This document shows positions 1 through 8,866 of a DNA stretch of 64,000 bases, piece by piece. The position numbers and the translations under genes are program-made. Below the pieces are notes generated by a model that did not search any database, was not told where the DNA came from, and was given only the letters and a program-made list of their open reading frames with translations. Source of the DNA: Ampullimonas aquatilis (GTDB lineage: Bacteria > Pseudomonadota > Gammaproteobacteria > Burkholderiales > Burkholderiaceae_D); the NCBI RefSeq assembly GCF_049675895.1, contig NZ_CP183834.1, positions 62,001 through 126,000 on the forward strand, given 5' to 3'. Positions within the stretch are counted from its first letter, which is position 1; every line of letters starts with the position of its first letter.

Positions 1-62
1 AAGCATTCGCAGTCTGCCTGCATAATAGTGTTTTTACTCAACTCACTTTTTTTATTTCACAC

Positions 63-587
63 ATGACATCAATCGCTTCTTCAGGCAAAGTTTCCAAGAG
101 CAAGTCTGACACCAGCAGGCAGGGTGACAAGGTCGGCAACAAGAGGCGGTTTGTCGTAAGAAGTTCGGGGGTTCATGGGCGTGGAGTATTTGCGGAAACT
201 GCGATTCCAAAAGGTGTACGCCTGATTGAATACAAAGGTGAAGTGATTGACTGGCCGGAAGCATTGCGCCGTCATCCGCGTGATCCAGCGCAGCCTAATC
301 ATACGTTTTACTTTCATATCGATGATCAGAACGTGATTGATGGTGGTGTGAATGGCAATAGCGCACGTTGGTTTAATCATGCCTGCGAACCCAATTGCGA
401 AGCTGAGGAAGACAATGGCCGGATTTTTTTTGTGACGCTACGCAATATCAAGGCGGGCGAAGAATTGTTTTTTGATTATGGTTTGATGATCGAGGCGCGC
501 TACACCGCCAGGTTGAAAAAAGAATTCGCCTGCTATTGTGGCAGCAAGAAATGTCGTGGCACCATGCTCGCCCCCAAAACCCGCTGA
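63..587 (+). CDS. SET-domain protein-lysine methyltransferase with post-SET motif
   Basis: A 174-residue protein with a basic, Ser/Lys-rich N-terminal tail (about residues 1-28) and a complete SET domain (about 29-150). Visible SET motifs are the entry GVHGRGVFA, the S-adenosylmethionine/knot motif WFNHACEPNCE and FFDYG. A post-SET zinc motif follows near the C-terminus (CYCGSKKCRG). Family knowledge: SET enzymes transfer methyl groups from SAM to lysines on proteins; bacterial targets are mostly unknown. No clear Shine-Dalgarno precedes this ATG, but no later Met fits because the SET fold starts soon after. It converges with the DUF3567 gene. Enzymatic class is well supported; substrate is unknown. 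Confidence 0.9.
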   Translation: MTSIASSGKVSKSKSDTSRQGDKVGNKRRFVVRSSGVHGRGVFAETAIPKGVRLIEYKGEVIDWPEALRRHPRDPAQPNHTFYFHIDDQNVIDGGVNGNSARWFNHACEPNCEAEEDNGRIFFVTLRNIKAGEELFFDYGLMIEARYTARLKKEFACYCGSKKCRGTMLAPKTR

Positions 588-617
588 CCACAGCAGGTTG
601 GGAAGCATCCCGGTGCT

Positions 618-872
618 TTAATGCAGAATCACGGGCTGTTGCATCAGGCTGCCAAACTGATCTAAAAAGTCATCGACCTCTTCCATCGACGGTTCATTTT
701 CGACCAGCTTTTGTACACTTTGGCGAAAATGTTCTGCCAGGGCACCATCCAGAAAGATTTCTTTCTTGCTGAACTTGTCCATGATTTCAAAGCCACCGGC
801 GCCTGTGTTGGGTTCTTCATAGCCGGAGAACTCCACGACACAATAATTGGCACTGTTGTAGATCATATTCAT
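618..872 (-). CDS. DUF3567 family small conserved protein
   Basis: An 84-residue acidic protein of the DUF3567 type found in Burkholderiales. It has an N-terminal beta-rich part (NSANYCVVEFSGY) and a helical C-terminal half. Its function is not known. The ATG at 872 is preferred over an upstream TTG because AAGGAG lies 8 bases upstream of it. It stands alone and converges on the SET gene with only 30 bases between the stops. Family assignment is from remembered sequence resemblance. Confidence 0.75.
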   Translation of the reverse strand: MNMIYNSANYCVVEFSGYEEPNTGAGGFEIMDKFSKKEIFLDGALAEHFRQSVQKLVENEPSMEEVDDFLDQFGSLMQQPVILH

Positions 873-1068
873 CAAAGCACTCCTTCAAAATATCTTGCTC
901 GTAGTTAAGGGGTGTTGCGCCGATTTCAATAGACTACTGACTGCATGCTGCCATTTTTTTAATGCAAGATCTGTGCGTGTCTTTTATAAAAGTTGCTGAA
1001 ACGGGTACTTGATAAATGGGTTAGCGGGGTTTTTTTCCGAGAGTAAAGCCTGCTTGATGTCAGCTTTA

Positions 1069-2271
1069 TTAATATTTCACAATATTGGCAAGTGTCTGCT
1101 CCAGAAAGTCACCGTTGACTTCGGAAAATTTGATCTTGATGGGATACCACTCCAGGTCGCTGCCCAGCCAGACATCAATGGTCTGATCAAATTCCTTGCG
1201 CGGTTTGCGGTTCAGGTGCAAGGCTTGATGCGGCTTGCCCGCAACTTCAATGGTTTCCAAGCCCAAGATATTGAATGTCCACCATTCGGCATCGCGCGTG
1301 CCTGCCACATAAACCTGCTGGGCACCCGATTGGCTGAATTTGTCAGGCTCGCCACGTGCCAATCCTGCCAATTGAATCAACACACTGTTGCGATCTTGCG
1401 CACCTGCCACCATGGGCAGTTCCTGGGTTGCCGACGAAAAGGAAATGGTCTGCGGTGAGTCGGGCCGATCACGGTTGAAGTTGGTAGCCTGTTCGGCACG
1501 GCGCCCGCGTTTTTCGGTATAGCGCAGGGGTGCCAGGCCGTATTGGTCAAACCGTCCGACACTCTTGAATTCAAACGAGTACAAAAACAGCATGCTGGCC
1601 TGGGTGGTAAAGCTGAATTGCTGATTGTCCACCCGCCAGTCACTGGTGCCGGTGACGTTATAGTTGAAGCCTTTGGATTGCCCCACAATTTGATATTCCA
1701 GTTTGGCCGATGGCGGTGGATCAAAGCGGGTCGGTGCGTCGCTGGCAGGGACGCTGGCTTTTTCTGGGGGGCTTTCTTTGGCTTTATCGCGCGGGCTGGC
1801 TGACGGCCCGCCGGTAGAGGCAATCAGGTCGTCAAGCGAGCCATTGCCGGGTTCTTCAAGATTGCCGGGTGTGGCGCTGCTGCTTGCCATTGGCGGTGGG
1901 GTTTCGGTTGGGCCAGGTGGCGATGGGGCAATATCATGCGCTATTGGCGGCGTACTGGGTTTGGGATTGCTTGATTCTGCTGGCGCGGTGTTATCAGTTG
2001 GTCTGGCAGTTTGAACAGGTTTGATTTTGGGCGCACGCACGACTTCCTTAGGCAGCTCAAGCGGTTTGGGGGGCGTGGGCGTGTCGATCAGTGCGCTGAC
2101 TGCAATGGCTTGCGGGGCTGGTTCCGGCGGCGGGCGCACTGTTAGACGGCTGCTCTGCCAGACGACCAGATGCAGCACCAGCGATGCCAGTAGCACCAGC
2201 CAAAAGCGGGGGCGACGGATCAGCATGGCGAAGGTAAACGCACGCGGTATTGGCCTGATGGAAAGGATCAT
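1069..2271 (-). CDS. DUF3108 domain protein with proline-rich linker
   Basis: A 400-residue envelope protein. An N-terminal membrane anchor (FWLVLLASLVLHLVVW, about residues 23-38) is followed by a long Pro/Ala/Ser linker (about 45-190) and a C-terminal DUF3108 domain (about 210-400). This anchor-plus-proline-linker layout resembles TonB and TolA periplasmic proteins, although the C-terminal domain is DUF3108. The start may be the ATG at 2226 (MLIRRPRFW), which would put the anchor close to the N-terminus; neither start has a clear Shine-Dalgarno. No function is established for the family. Confidence 0.75.
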   Translation of the reverse strand: MILSIRPIPRAFTFAMLIRRPRFWLVLLASLVLHLVVWQSSRLTVRPPPEPAPQAIAVSALIDTPTPPKPLELPKEVVRAPKIKPVQTARPTDNTAPAESSNPKPSTPPIAHDIAPSPPGPTETPPPMASSSATPGNLEEPGNGSLDDLIASTGGPSASPRDKAKESPPEKASVPASDAPTRFDPPPSAKLEYQIVGQSKGFNYNVTGTSDWRVDNQQFSFTTQASMLFLYSFEFKSVGRFDQYGLAPLRYTEKRGRRAEQATNFNRDRPDSPQTISFSSATQELPMVAGAQDRNSVLIQLAGLARGEPDKFSQSGAQQVYVAGTRDAEWWTFNILGLETIEVAGKPHQALHLNRKPRKEFDQTIDVWLGSDLEWYPIKIKFSEVNGDFLEQTLANIVKY

Positions 2272-2399
2272 GCAGCTATTAACGAAAAGCGGTCGGGTTG
2301 GGAATACGTCATCTTACCCAACCCTGGTGGGAATCGTTTATCGAGGGAAATGATTTGGCGATTAATAGCGTATATCAACCCATATAATGCCATACCCCT

Positions 2400-2479
2400 A
2401 GGGTGTATATGTTTATATTGGCTGCTTAGGTGCGTTTTAATTGGTTCAAAAAATATACTATGCAGGACTATTTTGTGGC
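2400..2479 (+). repeat. Dispersed gene-3'-end repeat, copy 1
   Basis: About 80 bases reading agggtgtatat, then ctgcttaggtgcgttttaa, then atatactatgcaggacta on the plus strand. It aligns with the other copies through the left box (GGGTGTATAT), the core (CTTARGTGCGTT) and the right box (TATACT..GGACTATTTT). The right end abuts the stop codon of the PII-like gene, so it reads antisense to that gene. The left box also pairs with adjacent ATACCCC to form a small inverted repeat (ataccccta/gggtgtat). Confidence 0.7.
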
Positions 2480-2830
2480 TTAAACAATTGGCGGGATGAT
2501 GCCAGAAACCCGGGTGCCATCACGAATTCGGCGAATGACTTCAACGGGTGTCACCCACACCAGACCGTCACCGATCTGCCCAGTCATGGTTTCGCGAATG
2601 ATGGTGTCGACAATATGATCCACCTCCGATTCTGGTGCCAGGATATGCAGCAAAATCTTGTGCGAAAAATCGGTCAGATCTTCTTTGACGCTGCGTTTGA
2701 CCAATGCTGCCGGCGCAGTAAAGCCATCGACCTTACTGACAGTCATGCCGGGAAAGTTGGGAATACGCCGCAGCGCCGCTTGCAGATTGTCGATTTTATT
2801 GGGGCGAATAATCGCTTTGATTTCTTTCAT
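2480..2830 (-). CDS. PII-like signalling protein of metal-efflux operon
   Basis: A 116-residue PII-superfamily protein. The start MKEIKAIIRP, the B-loop region TGQIGDGLVWV and the C-terminal RIRDGTRVSGI are PII hallmarks. The T-loop is divergent and lacks the RGxEY motif with the uridylylated tyrosine, so GlnD control is unlikely. It matches the PII subgroup described from heavy-metal RND operons (PII-NG). It is the last gene of the first RND operon, 80 bases after the pump gene. The ATG at 2830 has AAGG 7 bases upstream and is preferred to an upstream start. A role as metal- or nucleotide-responsive modulator of the pump is inference. Confidence 0.85.
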   Translation of the reverse strand: MKEIKAIIRPNKIDNLQAALRRIPNFPGMTVSKVDGFTAPAALVKRSVKEDLTDFSHKILLHILAPESEVDHIVDTIIRETMTGQIGDGLVWVTPVEVIRRIRDGTRVSGIIPPIV

Positions 2831-2910
2831 GGTGTCACCTTGTTCAGTATTACTGTCCATTTTTCTGGCTGCACATCCGGTGCAATCCGTTCAATTGGCG
2901 TTCGTCGGCC

Positions 2911-5900
2911 TCAGGCTTCCACTTCTTTTTCCTCAAACCAGCCGTAAATAACTGGCAACACCAGTAGGGTGAGCGTGGTAGAACTGATCAGGCCACCAAT
3001 CACCACGACGGCCAGCGGACGAGTGACTTCAGAGCCAGGGCCATTGGAAAACAGCATGGGAATCAGTGCCAGCATGGCCACCAGCGCCGTCATCATCACG
3101 GGCCGAAAGCGATGCTCACAACCCATGCGCACTGCCTCGGCAGTGGGCAGACCATTGTCGCGCTGTTGGCGAATTTCCGATACCAGCACGACGCCATTCA
3201 ACACCGCAATGCCCCACAGATTGATAAAGCCGACTGCGGCAGGGACCGACAGATACTCGCCGCTGATCAGTAATCCAATGATCCCGCCAATCGCGGCCAG
3301 TGGTAACACGGTGATGATCAGCCCAGCCATGCGCGCCGAATTAAACAGGACAAACAGTAAAAAGAAGATGGCCGCAATGGTGATGGGAATGATGATCATC
3401 AGCCGTTTCATGGCGCGTTCCATATTTTCAAATTGGCCACCCCACTGCAAGGTATAGCCTTCCGGCAATTTGACCTCCTGGGCAATTCTGGCCTGGGCTT
3501 CTTCAACAAAACCACCCAGATCGCGACCTTGGACATTGGCGCCAATCACAATCCGACGCTTGCCCGATTCACGCGAAATCTGCGCGGGACCATCAGCCAG
3601 TTGAATGTCGGCCAAGTCTTCCAATGGCACGATGGCGCCACCTGGTGAGGTCAGCGTGATATTGGAGATGGCTTCCAGATTATTGCGAAACTTTTCGGGA
3701 AAGCGTACCACCAGCGAAAAGCGTCGCTCACCATCGTAAACGATGGAAGCCTGCCGTCCCTTGATGGCGGTTTCAATCACATCATTGATGTCTTCCACAT
3801 TGAAACCATAGCGCGCAATGCTTTGCCGTTTGATATGAATGGTCAGATATTCCTGACCGGAGACGCGTTCAACCCGCAAGTCGGTGGCACCGTGAATGCC
3901 AGATAAGGTCTTGGCAATGGCATCGCCTGTTTCGCGCAGCTGGTTCAGGTCATCACCAAACAGCTTGATGGCCACCTGACTGCGTACTCCGGAGACCATT
4001 TCATCGACCCGTGCCGCGATGGGTTGTGAGATCGACAATTCAACACCGGGTAAAAACTGGAGCTTGTCGCGTATCGCATTACCGATGTCTTCCTGTGTCC
4101 AGCCATTGGGCCAGGAGTCGCGCTCCTTGAGTGTCACAATCGGATCCGATTCATGTGGCTGACCAGGGTCGGCAGGGGACTCACCACGTCCCAATCGTGA
4201 GACAACCTTGGCCACACCGGGTACCGTCATGATGGCTTGCATGGCAGCGGTTTCCATCTTTACTGATTCATCCAATGAAATTTTGGGGACCCGTACAATC
4301 ACCGGCGTGACGGAGCCCTCTTGCATGGTCGGAATAAAGGCAGTACCAAGCAGCGGCGTGAGTCCAGCGGCGAGCAGCAGGGCTACCAGCGCACCCACTA
4401 CAATCTTCTTGCCATTGTCGAGTGCCCAGCTCAGCAACTTGAGATAGGGCTGCTTGAAGAAGGCGACAACACGTGTGTCTGCTTCGGAGCCACCTTTGAG
4501 GACGAACGAACATAGCATGGGCGACATGGTCAATGACAGAATGAGTGAAATCGTCAGTGCAATGGCAATCGTCAAGGCCAATGGAGCAAACATTTTGCCT
4601 TCCATGCCTTCCAGTGAGAGTAGTGGCAAAAACACCAAGATGATGATGCCGACCCCGTATAGCACGGGCTTGCTGACGGCGGAAGCTGCATCAAAAATAA
4701 TGCGCGCCTTGCTGTCATCCTGATGCGCAGGATTGCCCATACGCGCAAAGGTATTCTCCACTACAACTACCGCACCATCGACCATCAGACCAATCGCAAT
4801 GGCCAGCCCACCCAGGGACATCAGGTTGGCGGACAGGCCGATCTGGTTCATCACCATAAAGGTCAGCAGTGGTGTGAGTATCAGTGTGCTGACGACAATC
4901 AGACTGGAACGTACATCACCAAGAAACACAAACAGCACAATCACCACCAGAATAATGCCTTCCAGCAAAACCTTGGAGACGGTGCTCAGGGCTGAATCAA
5001 TGAGCGTAGTGCGATCATAAAAAGGGACGATCTGCAGACCACCGGGCAAGCGCTTCTTCTCATTGATTTCAGCAACCTTCTGCTTGATGCGCGTGACTAC
5101 ATCACGGGCATTGCCACCCCGTATCATCTGCACAATACCTGCCACGGCCTCGGTCTCCCCATTGCGAATGATGGCGCCTTGCCGACCTTCGGTACCCAGG
5201 GTGACTTCAGCGACATCTTTCACATAAACCGGGGTGCCATCTTTTTCGCGCAATACAATATTGCGGATATCCTCCACCGAGCTGATGAGTCCGGCACCCC
5301 GAATCAGATATTGCTCGGCATATTGCGGCAAGACGCCGCCCGAGCTATTGGCATTGTTGCGCGCCAGTGCACCGTATAAATCCTTGATACTGAGTTGGAA
5401 ATAGCGTAGCCGATCAGGATTGGCCAGCACATGATACTGGCGGGCATAACCGCCCTGGCTATTGATTTCAGCCACGCCGGGCACACTGCGAATCATCGGT
5501 CGCACCACCCAGTCCTGAATGATGCGCCGCTCGGTAAGTTCTTCGACTGTCAGCGCACGTTTGCCATCATCCGGATGCTCCAGTGTGTACTGATAGACCT
5601 CGCCCAGGCCGGTTGAAACCGGACCGAGTACGGGGGCCACATCTTCAGGCAGATTGTTCTTTACTTCAATGAGTCGCTCCAGTACCAGATTGCGGGCAAA
5701 GAAGACATCGGTGCTGTCGCTAAACACCAGCGTAATGACGGAGATGCCATTGCGATTCAATGAGCGCATTTCCACCAAGCCGGGCAGGCCGGTCATGGCA
5801 ATCTCGATGGGCACGGTGACAAAGCGCTCTACTTCTTCAGGAGGACGGCCCGGGGCTTCGGTGGCGACCTGAACCTGCACATTGGTGACATCCGGAAAAG

Positions 5901-6012
5901 CATCAACTGACAAACCTTTGAGCGACAACAAGCCAGCAATCGTCAGGGCAATACATAGCACGGCCAAGACAACACGTTGCGACAGCGACCAGCGAATCAG
6001 GCTACGAATCAT
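2911..6012 (-). CDS. HME-family RND metal efflux pump (system 1)
   Basis: A 1033-residue inner-membrane RND transporter of the heavy-metal efflux class (CzcA/CusA type). It has the usual pseudo-duplicated architecture: TM1, large periplasmic loop, TM2-6, TM7, second loop, TM8-12. The TM4 signature near residue 400 reads AIGLMVDGAVVVVEN: the DGA..VEN part is kept but the DFG aspartate of CzcA is replaced by AIG. This differs from the second pump in this window, so the metal is probably different; the specific ion cannot be read from sequence. It starts 3 bases after the adaptor stop. Proton-driven periplasmic metal export is established for the family. Confidence 0.9.
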   Translation of the reverse strand: MIRSLIRWSLSQRVVLAVLCIALTIAGLLSLKGLSVDAFPDVTNVQVQVATEAPGRPPEEVERFVTVPIEIAMTGLPGLVEMRSLNRNGISVITLVFSDSTDVFFARNLVLERLIEVKNNLPEDVAPVLGPVSTGLGEVYQYTLEHPDDGKRALTVEELTERRIIQDWVVRPMIRSVPGVAEINSQGGYARQYHVLANPDRLRYFQLSIKDLYGALARNNANSSGGVLPQYAEQYLIRGAGLISSVEDIRNIVLREKDGTPVYVKDVAEVTLGTEGRQGAIIRNGETEAVAGIVQMIRGGNARDVVTRIKQKVAEINEKKRLPGGLQIVPFYDRTTLIDSALSTVSKVLLEGIILVVIVLFVFLGDVRSSLIVVSTLILTPLLTFMVMNQIGLSANLMSLGGLAIAIGLMVDGAVVVVENTFARMGNPAHQDDSKARIIFDAASAVSKPVLYGVGIIILVFLPLLSLEGMEGKMFAPLALTIAIALTISLILSLTMSPMLCSFVLKGGSEADTRVVAFFKQPYLKLLSWALDNGKKIVVGALVALLLAAGLTPLLGTAFIPTMQEGSVTPVIVRVPKISLDESVKMETAAMQAIMTVPGVAKVVSRLGRGESPADPGQPHESDPIVTLKERDSWPNGWTQEDIGNAIRDKLQFLPGVELSISQPIAARVDEMVSGVRSQVAIKLFGDDLNQLRETGDAIAKTLSGIHGATDLRVERVSGQEYLTIHIKRQSIARYGFNVEDINDVIETAIKGRQASIVYDGERRFSLVVRFPEKFRNNLEAISNITLTSPGGAIVPLEDLADIQLADGPAQISRESGKRRIVIGANVQGRDLGGFVEEAQARIAQEVKLPEGYTLQWGGQFENMERAMKRLMIIIPITIAAIFFLLFVLFNSARMAGLIITVLPLAAIGGIIGLLISGEYLSVPAAVGFINLWGIAVLNGVVLVSEIRQQRDNGLPTAEAVRMGCEHRFRPVMMTALVAMLALIPMLFSNGPGSEVTRPLAVVVIGGLISSTTLTLLVLPVIYGWFEEKEVEA

Positions 6013-6015
6013 GCC

Positions 6016-7191
6016 TTACTCCTGTCCGCCAAGGTTGATGCGATTGCGTTCGTTATTGAGATGAAAGGCACCTTCAATCACAATTCTTTGTCCGTCTGGC
6101 AAGCTTTCGAGCAGTGGTCGCTTGCCATTGTGATCAGTACCAAGCCTGACGGGCATGAGCTTGTATTGGCTGGATCCGACTTCAACAAAAATGGCATCCT
6201 GGTTGTTTTCGCGAACCACTGCCGTCGATGGAATCAGCGGCACCTTGCGGCCATGACCTTCAATTAACATGGTGCTGAGCATGGCGGGTTTGAGCAGCCG
6301 GTCCGGATTGTCAAGCAAGGCGACGACACGCACTGTGCGCGTATCCGGCGAGACCACATCGCTGATGTAGGTGACTTTGCCATCGCGTTGACCATCGCTC
6401 AGGGCGGGTACTTCAATGACGATCTTTTGCCCTTTGCTGACCAGGGAGGCTTCTTGTTCGGGGACTTCTGCCACGGCCCAGATCGTACTCAGATCTGAAA
6501 TCACAAAGAGTACATCGGCGGGTTGTACCACTTGCCCTTGCGCCACACGTCGTTCGAGAATGGTGCCCGACAGGGTGGCCGTGATGGGCGCATTGGAAGT
6601 AATTGCGCCGCTGTTGAGTAACTGATTGATCGCTACTTGTGAGACCCCCAGTACCCGTAATTGATCAACCGCTGCGCGCTTTTCGGCACTGGCCACGGAC
6701 AACTCGCTTTGTCGACGCAGTAGCTCGGCAGAGCCAATCACATCTGACTTCAACAATACCTCGGCACGTTCTACTGCACGCAATGCAAGCTGTTCGGCTG
6801 AATGCGCCTTCAGCAGGGCCAGCTGGGCATTACCAAGTTCAGGACTATTCAGTTCGGCCAGCGTCATACCGGTTTTAACCTGATCGCCAGGCTGGGCGCG
6901 AATTTGGGTAATTCGTCCGGCAATTGGCGCACCGATGCGAGCGGTTTTTTGAGCATCCGCTTCCATACGTCCCGGAATGCGAATCATGTCATTGACGGTG
7001 CCTTCGCTGGCGGTATCAACTTTAATGAGTGTGGCGAGCTGTTGGCTCACGATTACGATATTGGGATCTTTAAGCGGTGTTTCTTCTGCAACTGGCGCGG
7101 GGGCTTCTTTGCCACAACCCGTCAATACGGCAGCAAGCAGTACAAGGCTGAAACAGCTGGGTAAGGATAAGTGCAGGTAGGGCTTATTCAT
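6016..7191 (-). CDS. RND efflux periplasmic adaptor lipoprotein (system 1)
   Basis: A membrane-fusion protein (CzcB/CusB type), 391 residues from MNKPYLHLS. A lipoprotein signal with lipobox LTGC anchors it near residue 26. Next come the biotinyl-lipoyl halves (GAPIAGRI near the start and ATLSGTILERR after the helices), a coiled-coil hairpin and a beta-barrel. The start at 7191 overlaps the end of the outer-membrane-factor gene by 8 bases; an in-frame ATG at 7203 is also possible. It bridges pump and outer-membrane channel in the tripartite complex. Confidence 0.9.
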   Translation of the reverse strand: MNKPYLHLSLPSCFSLVLLAAVLTGCGKEAPAPVAEETPLKDPNIVIVSQQLATLIKVDTASEGTVNDMIRIPGRMEADAQKTARIGAPIAGRITQIRAQPGDQVKTGMTLAELNSPELGNAQLALLKAHSAEQLALRAVERAEVLLKSDVIGSAELLRRQSELSVASAEKRAAVDQLRVLGVSQVAINQLLNSGAITSNAPITATLSGTILERRVAQGQVVQPADVLFVISDLSTIWAVAEVPEQEASLVSKGQKIVIEVPALSDGQRDGKVTYISDVVSPDTRTVRVVALLDNPDRLLKPAMLSTMLIEGHGRKVPLIPSTAVVRENNQDAIFVEVGSSQYKLMPVRLGTDHNGKRPLLESLPDGQRIVIEGAFHLNNERNRINLGGQE

Positions 7192-8671
7192 TGATTTTCT
7201 CATGTGAAACAGGACTAATATCTTCATAGCTAACAAGGTCACGACCTGCCAGTCGTTCCAGTTCGGCGCGAGCAACCTGCAATTCATAACGGGCGTTGAT
7301 CAGCTCATTGCGGGTCAGGCGAAATTGGCGTTGTGCATCCAAAAATTCCAATATGCCGCGTTCACCAAGTCGATAAGCCGACTCGGCAATATCCAGTGAG
7401 CGTTTGGCCGATACCAGAATGGTGTTTTCAATCGCATTGACTTGTCCTGCGGCGGCTTGATATTGTGACCAGGCGGCACTGAATCCAGTGCCCAGTTCCA
7501 GTTTGCGCAATTCGGCTTCATTACGATGACGAACCAGCTCCGCATTGGCTTGTGCAATGGGACCTTGGCGGCGATCCCAAATGGGAATGCTCAGGGCCAC
7601 GCCAATTTGGCTGCTGCGAATATCCGGCTCACGTCCTTGCCCCAACCGCACGATGACCGAGGGCATGACCGATTGTTGTTCCACATCGACCAAGCGTTCG
7701 GCCCGGCGAATTTCAGTTTCCGTTTTTTTCAGCTCAGGATTATTGCTTTCAAAGGCATTTTTTAAAGAACTGTAATCCGGGGTGGATAGACTTTTAGGCA
7801 GGTCGGTGTTTAACGAGAAGTCATCCGCCAGACTCAAGCTGACGCCTTGTCGCAAGATGGCCTTGGCTTGCAGAAGTCGCAAGATGGCAGCATCAAGCTG
7901 TTTAGCCGCATTGGCAACTTCAGTGTCGGCGCGAATTAAATCGAAGCGGGCACTCTCGCCGGTTTCAACCCGCACTTTGACCCGATCACGAATCTGTTCG
8001 GTCAAGGCCTTGTCTTCACGCGCGGCAATCACTTCCTGTTCGCGGCGCAAGACATTGAAGTAGCGTACCTTGACTTCGGCAATGACATTGGCTTCCGCAA
8101 TGCTGATGGCAATATTGGCGGCACGTGCTCCGGCCTCGGCGCTTGCGGTACGTGCCGAGCGCAAGGATGGATTTTCGATCTTTTGAGCAATCGCAAATGC
8201 CGAAGTCGTGCCTTCAGCCGCCCCACTGATGCGCGCATTATTGCGGCCAGTCTGTAATTCCAGTTCGGGGTTGGGATAAGCACCGGCAGTAGTAATGGCT
8301 GCCCGTGCACCTAATGCTTGGGCGCGGGCGGCAGCGATAGCGGGGTGTTCACGTTTAGCGATCTCGAGCAATTGGGCCAGCGAATATTGCATGGCCTGAG
8401 TATTTTGCTGACTCGCCTTGGACATGATTTCGCTGGCGGAGTCAGGCTGAAAATCTTTTGGCAAACCTTTAGTACGATCGGGTTTGGAAGTGGCACTATT
8501 TTCAACGGCTGTTTTATGGGTATGACTCAATGCTCTTTGTGCTGCTATATCGGTATTGGCATAAACCCAAAGTGGAGGGCAAAGGAGCAGTGCACTTACC
8601 AGCCAACGATTTTTTCTAATTAATGGCTTTGTGCCCGAATGAAAAAGGACATCGTTCTTTCTACGCTTCAA
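7184..8671 (-). CDS. TolC-family outer membrane efflux factor (system 1)
   Basis: First gene of RND operon 1, 495 residues, CzcC-like. A signal peptide (WLVSALLLCPPLWVYA) is followed by a low-complexity segment of about 60 residues and two outer-membrane efflux repeats; each has a long helical hairpin, ending with RLAGRDL. The start is TTG at 8671 with no strong Shine-Dalgarno. A tiny ATG ORF (MGFNFEA, about 8664-8687) overlaps this start in another frame. It forms the exit duct of the tripartite metal pump. Confidence 0.85.
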   Translation of the reverse strand: MKRRKNDVLFHSGTKPLIRKNRWLVSALLLCPPLWVYANTDIAAQRALSHTHKTAVENSATSKPDRTKGLPKDFQPDSASEIMSKASQQNTQAMQYSLAQLLEIAKREHPAIAAARAQALGARAAITTAGAYPNPELELQTGRNNARISGAAEGTTSAFAIAQKIENPSLRSARTASAEAGARAANIAISIAEANVIAEVKVRYFNVLRREQEVIAAREDKALTEQIRDRVKVRVETGESARFDLIRADTEVANAAKQLDAAILRLLQAKAILRQGVSLSLADDFSLNTDLPKSLSTPDYSSLKNAFESNNPELKKTETEIRRAERLVDVEQQSVMPSVIVRLGQGREPDIRSSQIGVALSIPIWDRRQGPIAQANAELVRHRNEAELRKLELGTGFSAAWSQYQAAAGQVNAIENTILVSAKRSLDIAESAYRLGERGILEFLDAQRQFRLTRNELINARYELQVARAELERLAGRDLVSYEDISPVSHEKINE

Positions 8672-8802
8672 AATTAAACCCCATTAAATTTTCTGTTACA
8701 TCTAGTTACAACTGTTTGTGATTTATAAATAAGACGTAGTCTATCAAAAGAAGTTCACTGATTTTGCAAATGATTGAGCAAAGCCGATGCCCACCAATGC
8801 AA

Positions 8803-8838
8803 AAAACCCCTAATCACCAAAAAGTGATTAGGGGTTTT
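8803..8838 (-). terminator. Strong bidirectional hairpin terminator
   Basis: A perfect 15-bp inverted repeat: AAAACCCCTAATCAC at 8803-8817 and its complement at 8824-8838, with a 6-base loop. In the minus direction the stem ends in a T run. It sits 28 bases past the stop of the second RND pump and separates the two efflux operons. Confidence 0.9.
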
Positions 8839-8866
8839 GTCGGGTGATTGGCGCTAAGTTGAGCGC

